Shown in pieces: positions 43,889 to 53,386 of a stretch of 64,000 nt of DNA. The position numbers were made by a program, and so were the translations under genes. The notes under the pieces are model-generated. The model saw only the letters and a program-made list of their open reading frames with translations. It was not told where the DNA came from and searched no databases. The stretch is taken from the NCBI RefSeq assembly GCF_001439815.1, contig NZ_JYLM01000001.1, forward strand, positions 186,001 to 250,000, in the 5' to 3' direction. This stretch comes from Pseudomonas orientalis (GTDB taxonomy: Bacteria; Pseudomonadota; Gammaproteobacteria; Pseudomonadales; Pseudomonadaceae). Positions within the stretch are counted from its first letter, which is position 1. The number at the start of each line of letters is the position of its first letter.

Positions 43889-44428
43889 ATGTCGACCTCG
43901 GCCCGCGTCATTCTGCTTGTTTGCGCCGCGCTCCTCAGCGCCTGCGCGAACCGTCCACCGCCGCCCGCTCCCGTCGCGGTCAAGCCCAAGCCGGTGTTCA
44001 ACTATTCCACCCAGAATTTTTCGCCTGCCGCTGAAGACGTGCTCTTCCGCGCGCTGGGCCTGGTCGGCACGCCTTATCGTTGGGGCGGCAACACACCGGA
44101 CTCGGGGTTTGATTGCAGCGGCCTGATTGGCTTCGTCTATCGCGATGCGGCCGGTATCTCGCTGCCGCGTACCACCCGTGAGCTGATCGTGATGCGCGCC
44201 CAGGACGTCAGCGAGCAAAACCTGCAGACCGGTGACCTGCTGTTCTTCGCCACCGGTGGCGGCTCGCGGGTCAGCCACGCCGGGATCTACGTGGGCGAAG
44301 GCCGCTTTGTGCACGCGCCGCAGACCGGCGGTACGGTGAAGCTGGACACGCTGTCCAAGGCGTATTGGCAGAATGCTTACCTGAGTGCCAAGCGCGTGCT
44401 GCCGGCCAACCTGGCACGCAATCCCTGA
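43889..44428 (+). CDS. NlpC/P60 peptidoglycan endopeptidase, lipoprotein (second)
   Basis: A 179-residue lipoprotein (MSTSARVILLVCAALLSACAN, lipobox LSAC) with a proline-rich linker and an NlpC/P60 domain (about 50-172). The catalytic Cys is in FDCSGLIGFVY and the His in VSHAGIYVGEGRFVHAP. It is clearly paralogous to the gene before it, from which it is separated by 144 nt. Both probably cleave crosslinks in growing murein, with different partners or conditions. Confidence 0.9.
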   Translation: MSTSARVILLVCAALLSACANRPPPPAPVAVKPKPVFNYSTQNFSPAAEDVLFRALGLVGTPYRWGGNTPDSGFDCSGLIGFVYRDAAGISLPRTTRELIVMRAQDVSEQNLQTGDLLFFATGGGSRVSHAGIYVGEGRFVHAPQTGGTVKLDTLSKAYWQNAYLSAKRVLPANLARNP

Positions 44429-44445
44429 GTCAGACATAGATTCAA

Positions 44446-44536
44446 ATGTGGGAGGGGGCTTGCCCCCGATGAGGCGGGTCAGTTGATAGATTTTCAGCTG
44501 ATCCACCGCTATCGGGGGCAAGCCCCCTCCCACATT
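44446..44536. repeat. REP pair after the NlpC/P60 genes
   Basis: GTGGGAGGGGGCTTGCCCCCGAT and inverted ATCGGGGGCAAGCCCCCTC flank about 40 nt. It separates the convergent NlpC/P60 and sorbosone-dehydrogenase-like genes. Confidence 0.85.
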
Positions 44537-44562
44537 GGTTTTTGTATCTGTCTCGGAAATCT

Positions 44563-45876
44563 TTATTTGGCAGTGGAAACCCGCCACACCTTATTCCCCA
44601 CATCATCAGCCACCAGCAACGCCCCCTGCTGATCGATCACTACGCCCACCGGCCGACCCATGGCGTTCTCATCCTTGTCGAGAAACCCGGTCAGCACATC
44701 CACCGGCTTGCCTTTGGGCTGCCCACCCTCGAACGGCACGAAGATCACCTTGTAGCCACTGTGCGGCTTGCGATTCCACGAGCCATGCTGGCCGATGAAT
44801 GCACCGTTGCTGAACTGCGCCGGTAGCTTGCTGCCTTGCGCGAAGGTCAGCCCCAACGACGCGGTATGCGGGCCGACCGCATAGTCCGGCGCAATGGCTT
44901 TGGCCACCAGTTGCGGGTTCTGCGGCGTGACGCGCACATCCACATGTTGCCCGTAGTAGCTGAACGGCCAGCCGTAGAACGCACCATCCTTGACCGAGGT
45001 GATGTAGTCCGGCACCAGGTCACTGCCGATCTCATCGCGCTCGTTCACCGCCGTCCACAGCTTGCCGCTCTGGGGTTCCCAGGCCATGCCGTTGGGGTTG
45101 CGCAGGCCGGAGGCGAAAATACGATGCTGGCCCGTGGCACGGTCCACTTCCCAGATCGCCGCCCGGCCTTCTTCGGCTTCCAGGCCGTTCTCGCCGACGT
45201 TGCTGTTGGAGCCGACGCTGACATACAACTTGCTGCCATCCTGGCTGGCCACCACGTTTTTGGTCCAGTGATGGTTGAGGCTGCCACCCGGCAAGTCGAC
45301 GACCTTGGTGCCGGCCGCCTTGATCGCGGTTTCGCCAGGCTGATAGGGGAAGCGCAGCAACTTGTCCGAGTCGGCCACGTACAGGTCGTTGCCGACCAGC
45401 GCCATGCCGAATGGCGAGTTGAGGTTTTCCAGGAACACCGTGCGCGTTTCGGCGACGCCGTCGTGGTCGGCGTCGCGCAGCAGGGTGATGCGGTTCGGGC
45501 TCGGCACACCCGCGCCGGCGCGGCCCATGACTTTTTCCATGACCCAGCCGCGAATGCCCTTGGTGTCATCCGGCTTGGGCGGTGCGTTGGTCTCGGCCAC
45601 CAGTATGTCGCCGTTGGGCAGCACATAGAGCCAGCGCGGATGCTCCAGGCCCTCGGCGAATGCGGCCACCTGCGTGCCGGCGGCGGCGGTTGGCCTGGCG
45701 CCGTCGGGCCAACCGATAGCCGGCGCGATGTTCACGGTGGGGATCAGCGTCTTGTTCGGCTCCGGCAACCGGGGCGATGGCCCGGTGCCGTCCGCCACCT
45801 GCAGGGTGGAGCTTTCTCCGCAGGCGGCGAGGGTGCCGGCCAGCATGATCAGTAAGGCAAGTCTGGTTTTATGCAT
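44563..45876 (-). CDS. Sorbosone-dehydrogenase-like beta-propeller lipoprotein
   Basis: A 437-residue lipoprotein ([20 protein letters not shown], lipobox LAAC) with a six-bladed beta-propeller resembling L-sorbosone and PQQ-dependent glucose dehydrogenases. Telling segments are [57 protein letters not shown], and [21 protein letters not shown]. It would oxidise a sugar or aldehyde in the periplasm using PQQ, but PQQ and Ca ligands were not verified. The ATG at 45876 opens the signal sequence; a longer reading from 45918 is not needed. It is divergent from the cobalamin operon. Confidence 0.85.
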   Translation of the reverse strand: MHKTRLALLIMLAGTLAACGESSTLQVADGTGPSPRLPEPNKTLIPTVNIAPAIGWPDGARPTAAAGTQVAAFAEGLEHPRWLYVLPNGDILVAETNAPPKPDDTKGIRGWVMEKVMGRAGAGVPSPNRITLLRDADHDGVAETRTVFLENLNSPFGMALVGNDLYVADSDKLLRFPYQPGETAIKAAGTKVVDLPGGSLNHHWTKNVVASQDGSKLYVSVGSNSNVGENGLEAEEGRAAIWEVDRATGQHRIFASGLRNPNGMAWEPQSGKLWTAVNERDEIGSDLVPDYITSVKDGAFYGWPFSYYGQHVDVRVTPQNPQLVAKAIAPDYAVGPHTASLGLTFAQGSKLPAQFSNGAFIGQHGSWNRKPHSGYKVIFVPFEGGQPKGKPVDVLTGFLDKDENAMGRPVGVVIDQQGALLVADDVGNKVWRVSTAK

Positions 45877-45974
45877 GGTGTTCTCCTGAATACCTGTAAG
45901 GGTAGAGAAGCACATCACCTTGATGGTTCAAGTACAGGACCAGCTTTAATTGACGCTCCACCCCCAACCCACTA

Positions 45975-46217
45975 ACCTTCGCGGCTTGTTCCAGGTGCTC
46001 TGTGGCGTACGCGTCGACGGAGTGAAACAGGGAAGCCGGTGAGTGAGCGCACTTGTACACAGTGCTGCCGCAATTCCGGCGCTGCCCCCGCAACGGTAAA
46101 TGAGTCAAGACGGCGCTGTTGGCCACTGTATCGCAGGTGATATGGGAAGGCGCGCCGTTGGCCTGCACGGTCTTTTACATAGACAGCGCGCCACTCATGA
46201 GCCCGGAGACCGGCCTG
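45975..46217 (+). ncRNA. Cobalamin (adenosylcobalamin) riboswitch
   Basis: The leader upstream of cobO holds the class hallmarks: a GGGAAGCCGGTG element, the GCTGCCCCCGCAACGGTAA core, a conserved GCCACTG B12-box, a second GGGAAGG and the closing CCGGAGACCGGCCTG. Bound cobalamin should mask the cobO ribosome-binding site or terminate transcription. The switch ends about 95 nt before the cobO start. The exact ends are by eye. Confidence 0.88.
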
Positions 46218-46311
46218 AAACATCCAACAGCATCACGGTGGGCGATGCTTGGCAGTCTGTTTTTCTTTTTTCCTGCCCGCCGTTTTTGTCCAGCCCCAAC
46301 GGAGAGCTGCC

Positions 46312-46923
46312 ATGACCGATACCCCCGACCGCGACGAACGCCACTTGGCGCGCATGCTGCGCAAAAAAGCCGTGATCGATGAACGCATCGCCAATTCGCC
46401 CAATGAGTGCGGTTTGCTGCTGGTGCTGACCGGCAACGGCAAGGGCAAGAGCAGCTCCGCTTTCGGCATGCTGGCCCGGGCCATGGGCCATGGCATGCAG
46501 TGTGGCGTGGTGCAGTTCATCAAGGGGCGTCACAGTACCGGCGAAGAGCTGTTCTTCCGCCGTTTCCCCGAACAAGTGCGCTTCCATGTGATGGGCGAAG
46601 GCTTTACCTGGGAAACCCAGGATCGCCAGCGCGATATCGCCGCCGCCGAAGCCGCCTGGGCGGTATCCAGGGCGATGCTCAATGACCCTTCCATCGGCCT
46701 GGTGGTGCTGGACGAGTTGAACATCGCGCTCAAGCACGGCTACCTCGACCTGGATCAGGTGCTCAGCGACCTGCAAGCCCGTCCGCCGATGCAGCACGTG
46801 GTGGTCACCGGTCGTGGCGCCAAGCCTGAACTGATTGAAATGGCTGATACCGTCACCGACATGGGCATGCTCAAGCACGCGTTCCAGGCCGGTATCAAGG
46901 CTCAGAAAGGCGTCGAACTTTGA
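46312..46923 (+). CDS. cobO: Cob(I)yrinic acid a,c-diamide adenosyltransferase
   Basis: A 203-residue CobO/BtuR enzyme that attaches the 5'-deoxyadenosyl group to the cobalt of cob(I)yrinic acid a,c-diamide. The P-loop-like GNGKGKSSSAFGMLARA and the VLDELNIALKHGYLDLD segment are diagnostic. The ATG at 46312 is preceded by GGAGAG. It is the first structural gene after the riboswitch, and its stop overlaps the cobB start. Confidence 0.95.
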   Translation: MTDTPDRDERHLARMLRKKAVIDERIANSPNECGLLLVLTGNGKGKSSSAFGMLARAMGHGMQCGVVQFIKGRHSTGEELFFRRFPEQVRFHVMGEGFTWETQDRQRDIAAAEAAWAVSRAMLNDPSIGLVVLDELNIALKHGYLDLDQVLSDLQARPPMQHVVVTGRGAKPELIEMADTVTDMGMLKHAFQAGIKAQKGVEL

Positions 46924-48302
46924 ATCAGCCCCGTCATTGCCCGGCCGTATTGATCGCCGCACCGGCGTCCGGCCAGGGCAAAACCACCGTCACCGCCGCG
47001 TTGGCGCGTTTGCACCGCAACCTGGGGCGCAAGGTCCGCGTATTCAAATGCGGGCCGGACTTTCTTGACCCGATGATTCACGAACGCGCCAGCGGCGCGC
47101 CGGTGTATCAATTGGACATGTGGATGGTCGGCGAGCAGGAAAGTCGTCGCTTGTTGTGGGAAGCGGCGGGGGAGGCCGACCTGATCCTGATCGAAGGCGT
47201 GATGGGCCTGTTCGACGGCACCCCGTCCAGCGCCGACCTGGCGCGGCATTTCGGTGTGCCGGTGCTGGGGGTGATCGACGGTACGGCCATGGCGCAGACC
47301 TTCGGCGCGCTCGCGTTGGGCCTGGCGCGCTACCAGCCGGACCTGCCATTCGCCGGCGTGCTGGCCAACCGCGTCGGCACGCTGCGCCATGCGCAGTTGC
47401 TCGAGGGCAGCCTGACCGAAGGGTTGCGCTGGTACGGCGCGCTGTCGCGCGAAACCGGTATTGAATTGCCCAGCCGTCACCTGGGTCTGGTGCAAGCCAG
47501 CGAACTCAATGACCTCGACGCGCGCCTGGACGCCGCCGCCCATGCGCTGGGCAGCAGTTGCGAAGTGGCCGTGCCGCCGCCGGTGACGTTTGCCGCGCCC
47601 GAAGTCATCGCGGCCGAGCCGCTGCTCGCCGGAGTCCGCATTGCGGTAGCCCGTGACGAAGCCTTCGCCTTTACCTACGGCGCCAGCCTCGACCTGCTGC
47701 GGGCAATGGGGGCCGAGTTGAGCTTCTTTTCCCCGATCCATGACTGCGTATTACCTGCGGTCGACAGCCTCTATCTGCCAGGCGGCTACCCGGAGCTGCA
47801 TCACCAGGCGCTGTCGGAAAACATCCCGATGCTCGAGGCGATCCGCGCCCATCATGCCGCCGGCAAGCCATTGCTCGCCGAGTGTGGCGGCATGCTGTAT
47901 CTGCTCGACTCGCTTACCGATGTCGACGGCAATCGCGCCGAACTGCTCGGCCTGCTGCAGGGCGATGCCGTGATGCAAAAGAAATTGGCGGCCCTGGCGC
48001 TGCAAAGCGTGGAGCTGCCCGAGGGCACGTTGCGCGGGCATACCTATCACCACTCCTTGACCAGCACTGAGTGGGAACCGATCGCCCGCGGGCTCAGCCC
48101 CAATGGCGGGCGCGGGGCCGAGGCGGTCTATCGGCAGGGGCGGATGACGGCCTCCTATGTGCACTTTTACTTTCCATCCAATCCGGCAGCGGTGGCCGCT
48201 TTGTTTGCGCCAGGTCCCGATACCGCTATCGGGAGCAACTCCCCTCCCACATTTGAAATGCAATCACCTGTGGGAGGGGGCTTGCCCCCGATAGGGCCAT
48301 GA
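46920..48302 (+). CDS. cobB: Cobyrinic acid a,c-diamide synthase with REP-derived C-terminus
   Basis: A 460-residue enzyme that amidates the a and c side chains of the corrin ring using glutamine and ATP. The N-terminal ATPase has APASGQGKTTVTAAL, IEGVMGLFDG and a central synthase part; the C-terminal glutaminase has the nucleophile Cys in LLAECGGMLYLL. It starts at a TTG overlapping the cobO stop. The family is usually about 435 residues, and here the last ~25 codons ([20 protein letters not shown]) are read through a REP pair at 48,226-48,297. The stop TGA overlaps the bluB ATG. Confidence 0.93.
   Translation: MNQPRHCPAVLIAAPASGQGKTTVTAALARLHRNLGRKVRVFKCGPDFLDPMIHERASGAPVYQLDMWMVGEQESRRLLWEAAGEADLILIEGVMGLFDGTPSSADLARHFGVPVLGVIDGTAMAQTFGALALGLARYQPDLPFAGVLANRVGTLRHAQLLEGSLTEGLRWYGALSRETGIELPSRHLGLVQASELNDLDARLDAAAHALGSSCEVAVPPPVTFAAPEVIAAEPLLAGVRIAVARDEAFAFTYGASLDLLRAMGAELSFFSPIHDCVLPAVDSLYLPGGYPELHHQALSENIPMLEAIRAHHAAGKPLLAECGGMLYLLDSLTDVDGNRAELLGLLQGDAVMQKKLAALALQSVELPEGTLRGHTYHHSLTSTEWEPIARGLSPNGGRGAEAVYRQGRMTASYVHFYFPSNPAAVAALFAPGPDTAIGSNSPPTFEMQSPVGGGLPPIGP
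48226..48297. repeat. REP pair inside the cobB 3' end
   Basis: CTATCGGGAGCAACTCCCCTC and the inverted GTGGGAGGGGGCTTGCCCCCGAT lie inside the cobB reading frame, immediately before its stop. The two arms have diverged slightly from the consensus in the left copy. Confidence 0.82.
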
Positions 48303-48949
48303 CTGACCACGCCTTCCCCGAGCCCGACCGCCAAGCCGTCTACCGCGCCATCGCCGAACGCCGCGACATGCGCCATTTCAGCGGCGGCACCGTCGCGCCT
48401 GAATTACTGCAGCGCCTGCTCCAGGCCGCCCACCAGGCGCCGAGCGTCGGCTTGATGCAGCCGTGGCGCTTCATCCGTATCAGCGACCGTCAATTGCGGG
48501 GCCGGATTCAACACCTGGTGGAAGAAGAGCGCATCCGCACCGCCGAGGCCCTGGGCGAGCGTTCCGATGACTTCATGAAGCTCAAGGTCGAAGGCATCCA
48601 CGACTGCGCCGAAGTGCTGGTGGCGGCGCTGATGGACGATCGCGAGCGGCACATCTTCGGCCGTCGCACTTTGCCGGAAATGGACATGGCGTCCTTGTCC
48701 TGCGCGATTCAGAACCTGTGGCTGGCCGCCCGCGTCGAGGGCCTGGGCATGGGCTGGGTCTCGCTGTTCGAGCCCCAGGCCCTGGCCGACCTGCTGGGGT
48801 TGCCGGCGGGCGCCAAACCCCTGGCGGTGCTGTGCCTGGGACCGGTCGCGCAGTTCTATCCGGCACCGATGTTGCAACTCGAAGGCTGGACCGAACCTCG
48901 GCCGTTGAGTGACATGCTGTATGAAAACCTGTGGGGAGTGAGTCAATGA
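48299..48949 (+). CDS. bluB: 5,6-dimethylbenzimidazole synthase
   Basis: A 216-residue nitroreductase-fold flavoenzyme that fragments FMNH2 with oxygen to make the lower ligand DMB. The FMN-binding part is [38 protein letters not shown], and later [24 protein letters not shown] with [18 protein letters not shown] follow the BluB pattern. ATGA overlaps link it to cobB upstream and cbiB downstream. Its presence means B12 with the DMB ligand can be built aerobically. Confidence 0.94.
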   Translation: MTDHAFPEPDRQAVYRAIAERRDMRHFSGGTVAPELLQRLLQAAHQAPSVGLMQPWRFIRISDRQLRGRIQHLVEEERIRTAEALGERSDDFMKLKVEGIHDCAEVLVAALMDDRERHIFGRRTLPEMDMASLSCAIQNLWLAARVEGLGMGWVSLFEPQALADLLGLPAGAKPLAVLCLGPVAQFYPAPMLQLEGWTEPRPLSDMLYENLWGVSQ

Positions 48950-49854
48950 GTGTGGCCTTGCTGTGTGTCGCCGCGGTGGCGCTGGATGCGCTGCTGGGCG
49001 AGCCCAGGCGCTGGCATCCGCTGGTGGCGTTCGGCAATTTTGCCGGGCGCATCGAGCAACGTTTCAACACAGGGGGCCGTGGCTGGCGCAGCCATGGCGT
49101 GACCGCCTGGTTTATTGCGGTGGTGCCGCTGACCCTGCTGGCCACCGCATTATCCTGGGCGCCTTATATCGGTTGGGTGCTGGAAATCCTGGCGCTGTAC
49201 TGCGCCCTGGGCATGCGCAGCCTGGGTGAGCATGTCATCCCGGTCGCCCAGGCCCTGCGCAGCGACGACCTGGAAGAGGCGCGCAAACGCGTGAGCTATC
49301 TGGTCAGCCGCCAGACCAGCGAGTTGGATCACACCGAAGTGGCCCGCGCCGCCACCGAGTCGGTGCTCGAAAACGGCAGCGACGCCGTGTTCGCCGCGCT
49401 GTTCTGGTTTGTGGTCGCCGGCGTGCCGGGCGTGGTGCTCTATCGCCTGAGCAACACCCTCGACGCCATGTGGGGCTATCGCAATGAACGCTTCGAACGC
49501 TTTGGCTGGGCGGCGGCGAAGATCGACGATGGGCTCAACTATATTCCTGCACGTCTGGTGGCAGTAACCTACGCACTGCTGGGCAAGACGCGCCTGGCGC
49601 TCACATGCTGGCGCACCCAGGGTCCGACCTGGGACAGCCCCAACGCCGGCCCGGTGATGGCCGCCGGCGCGGGCGCGTTGGGTGTTGAACTGGGCGGCGC
49701 GGCGATCTATCACGGCGAGCTGCACCAGCGCCCGCCGTTGGGCGAAGGTCCGCCGGCCGACGCTGACGCCATCGACCGCGGCTGGCAACTGGTGCAGCGC
49801 GGCGTATGGTTGTGGCTGCTGATCCTGTGCGCGGGGGCGCAATTTTATGCTTGA
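48946..49854 (+). CDS. cbiB: Adenosylcobinamide-phosphate synthase, membrane
   Basis: A 302-residue inner-membrane protein that joins aminopropanol (phosphate) to adenosylcobyric acid. Motifs include [18 protein letters not shown] at the start and [22 protein letters not shown] in the middle. Four to five hydrophobic helices are visible. In P. denitrificans nomenclature it is CobD. Overlap with bluB is ATGA, and it overlaps the next gene by 8 nt. The ATG at 48946 ([14 protein letters not shown]) opens the family-typical protein. Confidence 0.92.
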   Translation: MSVALLCVAAVALDALLGEPRRWHPLVAFGNFAGRIEQRFNTGGRGWRSHGVTAWFIAVVPLTLLATALSWAPYIGWVLEILALYCALGMRSLGEHVIPVAQALRSDDLEEARKRVSYLVSRQTSELDHTEVARAATESVLENGSDAVFAALFWFVVAGVPGVVLYRLSNTLDAMWGYRNERFERFGWAAAKIDDGLNYIPARLVAVTYALLGKTRLALTCWRTQGPTWDSPNAGPVMAAGAGALGVELGGAAIYHGELHQRPPLGEGPPADADAIDRGWQLVQRGVWLWLLILCAGAQFYA

Positions 49855-50836
49855 ACACGGTGGTCGGCTGCGTAAGGCCGCAATTGAATACGGGATCGCC
49901 GAAGCGGATTGGCTTGATTTGTCCAGTGGCCTGGCGCCCTGGCCATGGCCGATTCCCGAGATTCCTTTGCGCGCCTGGGCGCGTTTACCTGAAGTCGATG
50001 ACGGCCTGGAGAAAGCGGCCGGCGACTACTACGGCGCCGCTCACGTGTTGCCGGTGCCGGGCTCCCAGGCCGCGATCCAGTTACTGCCGCGCCTGCGCCG
50101 TTCGGGCAAGGTCGGGGTGCTGTCGCCGTGCTATGCCGAGCACGCCGAGGCCTGGCGGCGTGCCGGTTATGTCGTACGCGAAGTGCAGGAGCAGGAAGTC
50201 GACTTCTTTCTCGACGGCCTGGACGTGCTGGTGGTGGTCAACCCCAACAACCCCACTGGCTTGAGCCTGTCCCCGGAGCGCTTGCTCGACTGGCATACGC
50301 GGCTGGCCCAGCGTGGCGGCTGGCTCGTGGTGGACGAGGCCTTCATGGACGTTACCCCGCATTTGAGCCTGGCCAGTCACACCCATCAGGTCGGCTTGAT
50401 CGTGATGCGCTCATTCGGCAAGTTCTTCGGCCTGGCCGGCGTGCGCCTGGGCTTTGTGCTGGCCGAGCGCAGGTTGCTCAAGTTGTTGGCCGAACAGGTC
50501 GGGCCCTGGGCGGTCAGCGGGCCGACACGGGTGATTGGCCAGCACTGCCTGCGCGACAGCGCCGGTCATACCCGCCAGCGCACCCGTTGCATCGAGGCCG
50601 GCCAGCGTCTGTTCGACCTGCTGCAGCGTCAGGGCTTTGAACCCAATGGCGGCTGCGCCTTGTTCCAGTGGTTGATCACACCGCACGCCGAACGCTTGCA
50701 CGCATTCATGGCCCAGCGCGGCATTCTGTTGCGCCTGTTCGTGCACAACAGCAGCGTGCGTTTCGGCCTGCCCGACAGCGAGGCCGATTGGCAGCGTCTC
50801 GAGACGGCCCTGGCCGCCTACAAGGAAGTGACATGA
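49847..50836 (+). CDS. cobD: Threonine-phosphate decarboxylase
   Basis: A 329-residue PLP enzyme of fold type I that makes (R)-1-amino-2-propanol phosphate for the nucleotide loop. The opening [48 protein letters not shown] and the PLP-lysine segment [17 protein letters not shown] are intact. It is called CobC in P. denitrificans naming and CobD in Salmonella naming. It overlaps cbiB by 8 nt and cobQ by 4 nt. Confidence 0.93.
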   Translation: MLEHGGRLRKAAIEYGIAEADWLDLSSGLAPWPWPIPEIPLRAWARLPEVDDGLEKAAGDYYGAAHVLPVPGSQAAIQLLPRLRRSGKVGVLSPCYAEHAEAWRRAGYVVREVQEQEVDFFLDGLDVLVVVNPNNPTGLSLSPERLLDWHTRLAQRGGWLVVDEAFMDVTPHLSLASHTHQVGLIVMRSFGKFFGLAGVRLGFVLAERRLLKLLAEQVGPWAVSGPTRVIGQHCLRDSAGHTRQRTRCIEAGQRLFDLLQRQGFEPNGGCALFQWLITPHAERLHAFMAQRGILLRLFVHNSSVRFGLPDSEADWQRLETALAAYKEVT

Positions 50837-52284
50837 CCACATTGATGGTGCAGGGCACCACCTCCGACGCCGGTAAAAGCACGCTGGTGACCGCGCTGTG
50901 TCGCTGGCTGATACGTCAGGGGGTGCCAGTAGCACCTTTCAAGCCACAGAACATGGCGCTTAACAGCGCGGTGACTGCCGAAGGCGGCGAGATTGGTCGC
51001 GCCCAGGCCGTACAGGCGCAGGCCGCCAACCTGGCGCCCCACACCGACATGAACCCGGTGCTGCTCAAGCCCAACAGCGACACCGGTTCCCAAGTGATCA
51101 TCCATGGCCGCGCCGTGACCAGCATGAACGCGGTCGTCTACCATGATTACAAGGCCATCGCGATGCAGGCGGTGCTGGCCTCCCACACACGGTTGAGCCA
51201 GGCCTATGCGGTGGTCATGGTCGAGGGCGCGGGCTCGCCGGCTGAAATCAACCTGCGCGCCAATGACATCGCCAATATGGGCTTCGCCGAGGCCGTGGAC
51301 TGCCCGGTGCTGTTGATCGCCGACATCAATCGCGGCGGGGTATTCGCCCATCTGGTCGGCACGCTGGAGTTGTTGTCCCCCAGCGAACAGGCACGGGTCC
51401 GGGGGTTCATCATCAACCGTTTTCGCGGTGATATCGCGCTGCTGCAACCGGGGCTCGATTGGCTGCAGGCGCGCACCGGCAAGCCGGTGGTGGGCGTGCT
51501 GCCCTATGTGATGGACCTGCACCTGGAGGCCGAGGACGGCATCGATCAGCGCCAGATCGCCAAGGCCGCCCAGGTGCTCAAGGTGGTGGTGCCGGTGCTG
51601 CCGCGCATCAGCAACCACACGGATTTCGATCCGCTGCGCCTGCATCCGCAGGTGGATCTGCAATTCGTCGGGCCGGGCCAGCCGATCCCGGCTGCCGACC
51701 TGATCATCCTGCCGGGGTCGAAAAGTGTGCGCAGTGATCTGGCGTATCTGCGTGCCAATGGCTGGGACACGACCTTGGCGCGGCATTTGCGCTATGGCGG
51801 CAAGGTGCTGGGCATTTGCGGCGGGTTGCAGATGCTCGGCGAGCAGGTGCATGACCCGCTTGGCCTGGAAGGAACCGCCGGCTGCAGTGACGGGTTGGGG
51901 CTGCTGGCGTTCAGTACCACGCTTGCGCAGGAGAAGCAGTTGCGCAATGTGCGCGGGCGCTTGTTGCTGGAGGACGCCGAGGTCAGCGGGTATGAGATTC
52001 ATGCGGGGGTGACGAGCGGCGCGGCGCTGTCGAATGCCGCCGTGCTGCTCGATGATGGGCGCAGTGAGGGTGCGCAGAGTGCTGATGGGCAGATTCTCGG
52101 GACGTACCTGCATGGGCTGTTCGAAACCCCGGCCGCGTGCAGCGCGTTGTTGCGCTGGGCGGGTTTGCAGGACGTGCAGGAGGTGGATTATCACGCGCTG
52201 CGTGAGCGGGATATCGAGCGGTTGGCGGATTTGGTGGAGAACCATCTGGATACGGACTTGTTGCGCGAACTATGCGGGCTTTGA
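50833..52284 (+). CDS. cobQ: Adenosylcobyric acid synthase
   Basis: A 483-residue enzyme that amidates the b, d, e and g side chains with glutamine and ATP. The N-terminal ATPase begins [31 protein letters not shown] and [20 protein letters not shown] follow. The glutaminase domain has [16 protein letters not shown] and the nucleophile Cys in [13 protein letters not shown]. The ATG at 50833 overlaps the cobD stop. It is the last gene before the 580-nt repeat island. Confidence 0.95.
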   Translation: MTTLMVQGTTSDAGKSTLVTALCRWLIRQGVPVAPFKPQNMALNSAVTAEGGEIGRAQAVQAQAANLAPHTDMNPVLLKPNSDTGSQVIIHGRAVTSMNAVVYHDYKAIAMQAVLASHTRLSQAYAVVMVEGAGSPAEINLRANDIANMGFAEAVDCPVLLIADINRGGVFAHLVGTLELLSPSEQARVRGFIINRFRGDIALLQPGLDWLQARTGKPVVGVLPYVMDLHLEAEDGIDQRQIAKAAQVLKVVVPVLPRISNHTDFDPLRLHPQVDLQFVGPGQPIPAADLIILPGSKSVRSDLAYLRANGWDTTLARHLRYGGKVLGICGGLQMLGEQVHDPLGLEGTAGCSDGLGLLAFSTTLAQEKQLRNVRGRLLLEDAEVSGYEIHAGVTSGAALSNAAVLLDDGRSEGAQSADGQILGTYLHGLFETPAACSALLRWAGLQDVQEVDYHALRERDIERLADLVENHLDTDLLRELCGL

Positions 52285-52301
52285 CGGTATGTACGCGGAC
52301 A

Positions 52302-52738
52302 GAATGTGGGAGGGGCGGTGCGACGATTCGACTTGCCCCCGATGGCGGCCTCTGGGTTGGCCAGTATTTTGGATCAGATCAAGTACATATCCATTATTTA
52401 GGTAACGGCCACTTAGGGTTCCGCCCTTACGGCGGCTCACTTTTGAAAAGCGCAAAAGTAAGCAAAACGCTCTTGCCCCACCACTCGGCACCTCGCCTGG
52501 GCTCGGTGTGCCCTCTCTCCGGCTTGAATCCGTGGGCCGCCGCCACGCGCCATCCATGGCGCGGGGCGGCTAACCCGGCGTCCTGCCGAGTTGCCCACGG
52601 ATTCAAGCCTGCGTTCGGCCAGCGTGGTTTAACGGGGCGCCTAAGATCAAGATCAAAAGCGACTCGCTGCGCATCGTGGTTAGGCTTGGGCGCTACTGAG
52701 TGGACTAAATGTGGGAGGGGGCTTGCCCCCGATGGCGG
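52302..52738. repeat. Composite repeat A: REP-flanked ~330-bp block
   Basis: A REP variant with an expanded loop (GGGGCGGTGCGACGATTCG) is followed by about 330 nt starting near GGATCAGATC and ending near GCTTGGGCGC, then a standard REP. Internal palindromes include GGCTTGAATCCGTGGGC with CCACGGATTCAAGCC. Copy B at 63,010-63,447 is the same in inverted orientation and about 90 percent alike by eye. Confidence 0.85.
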
Positions 52739-52774
52739 TGGGTCAGCTATCAATGTATTCACTGTCACTCCCTC

Positions 52775-52816
52775 ATCGGGGGCAAGTCGAGTCGTCGCAC
52801 CGCCCCTCCCACATTT
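52775..52816. repeat. REP variant with expanded loop, upstream of cobU
   Basis: ATCGGGGGCAAGTCGAGTCG, then CACCGCCCCTCCCAC is the inverse of the variant at about 52,303-52,346. Together with the standard copy at about 52,710 it makes another inverted pair. Confidence 0.75.
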
Positions 52817-52864
52817 TTCGGTGGCGGCCTCAGCCGGTCGGCGGGCCTTGGAAGGTATGTGTTC

Positions 52865-53386
52865 ATGCATCAATTAATTCTTGGCGGCGCTCGCTCGGGC
52901 AAGAGTCGTCTGGCTGAAAAGCTCGCCGGCGACAGTGGTCTCTCCGTGATCTATATCGCCACCAGCCAACCGCTGGACGGTGAGATGAATCAGCGCGTTG
53001 CCTTGCATCGCGAACGGCGCCCAGATCACTGGGGCTTGATTGAAGAACCCGTCGAACTGGCGCGGGTGTTGCGCGAAAACGCTGCTGCCGGACGCTGCCT
53101 GCTGGTGGATTGCCTGACCCTGTGGCTGACCAATCTGCTGATGTTGGAAGACACCGAGCGCTTGGCCTTCGAGCGCGATCAACTGCTGCAAACCCTGGCG
53201 TCGCTGCCGGGGGAAATCATTTTTGTCAGCAACGAGACCGGACTGGGTGTCGTGCCGCTGGGCGAATTGACTCGCCGTTATGTGGATGAAGCCGGTTGGC
53301 TGCATCAAGCCTTGGCCGAGCGGTGTCAGCGTGTGGTGCTGACGGTGGCCGGCCTGCCCCTGACTTTGAAAGGTAGTGCGCTATGA
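52865..53386 (+). CDS. cobU: Adenosylcobinamide kinase / guanylyltransferase
   Basis: A 173-residue bifunctional enzyme (CobP in P. denitrificans naming) that phosphorylates adenosylcobinamide and transfers GMP to it. The P-loop is [17 protein letters not shown], the [24 protein letters not shown] segment carries the guanylylated histidine region, and [14 protein letters not shown] with [12 protein letters not shown] complete the pattern. It resumes the operon after the repeat island and overlaps cobT by 4 nt. The ATG at 52865 is the family start. Confidence 0.94.
   Translation: MHQLILGGARSGKSRLAEKLAGDSGLSVIYIATSQPLDGEMNQRVALHRERRPDHWGLIEEPVELARVLRENAAAGRCLLVDCLTLWLTNLLMLEDTERLAFERDQLLQTLASLPGEIIFVSNETGLGVVPLGELTRRYVDEAGWLHQALAERCQRVVLTVAGLPLTLKGSAL

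Larger units (their letters stand above)
52285..52864. other. Repeat island splitting the cob operon
   Basis: All other cob junctions overlap or are within a few nt, but cobQ and cobU are 580 nt apart. The gap is nearly all repeats: a composite REP-flanked block at about 52,302-52,738, followed by a further REP variant at about 52,775-52,816. No gene is convincing; ORFs through it are translations of the repeat. Confidence 0.8.

Noticed and set aside
52272..52877. ORFs running through composite repeat A on both strands (up to about 200 codons)
   Set aside because: They are translations of the repeat, have no ribosome-binding site or domain, and the same residues reappear in repeat B. A database match would only reflect copies of the repeat.
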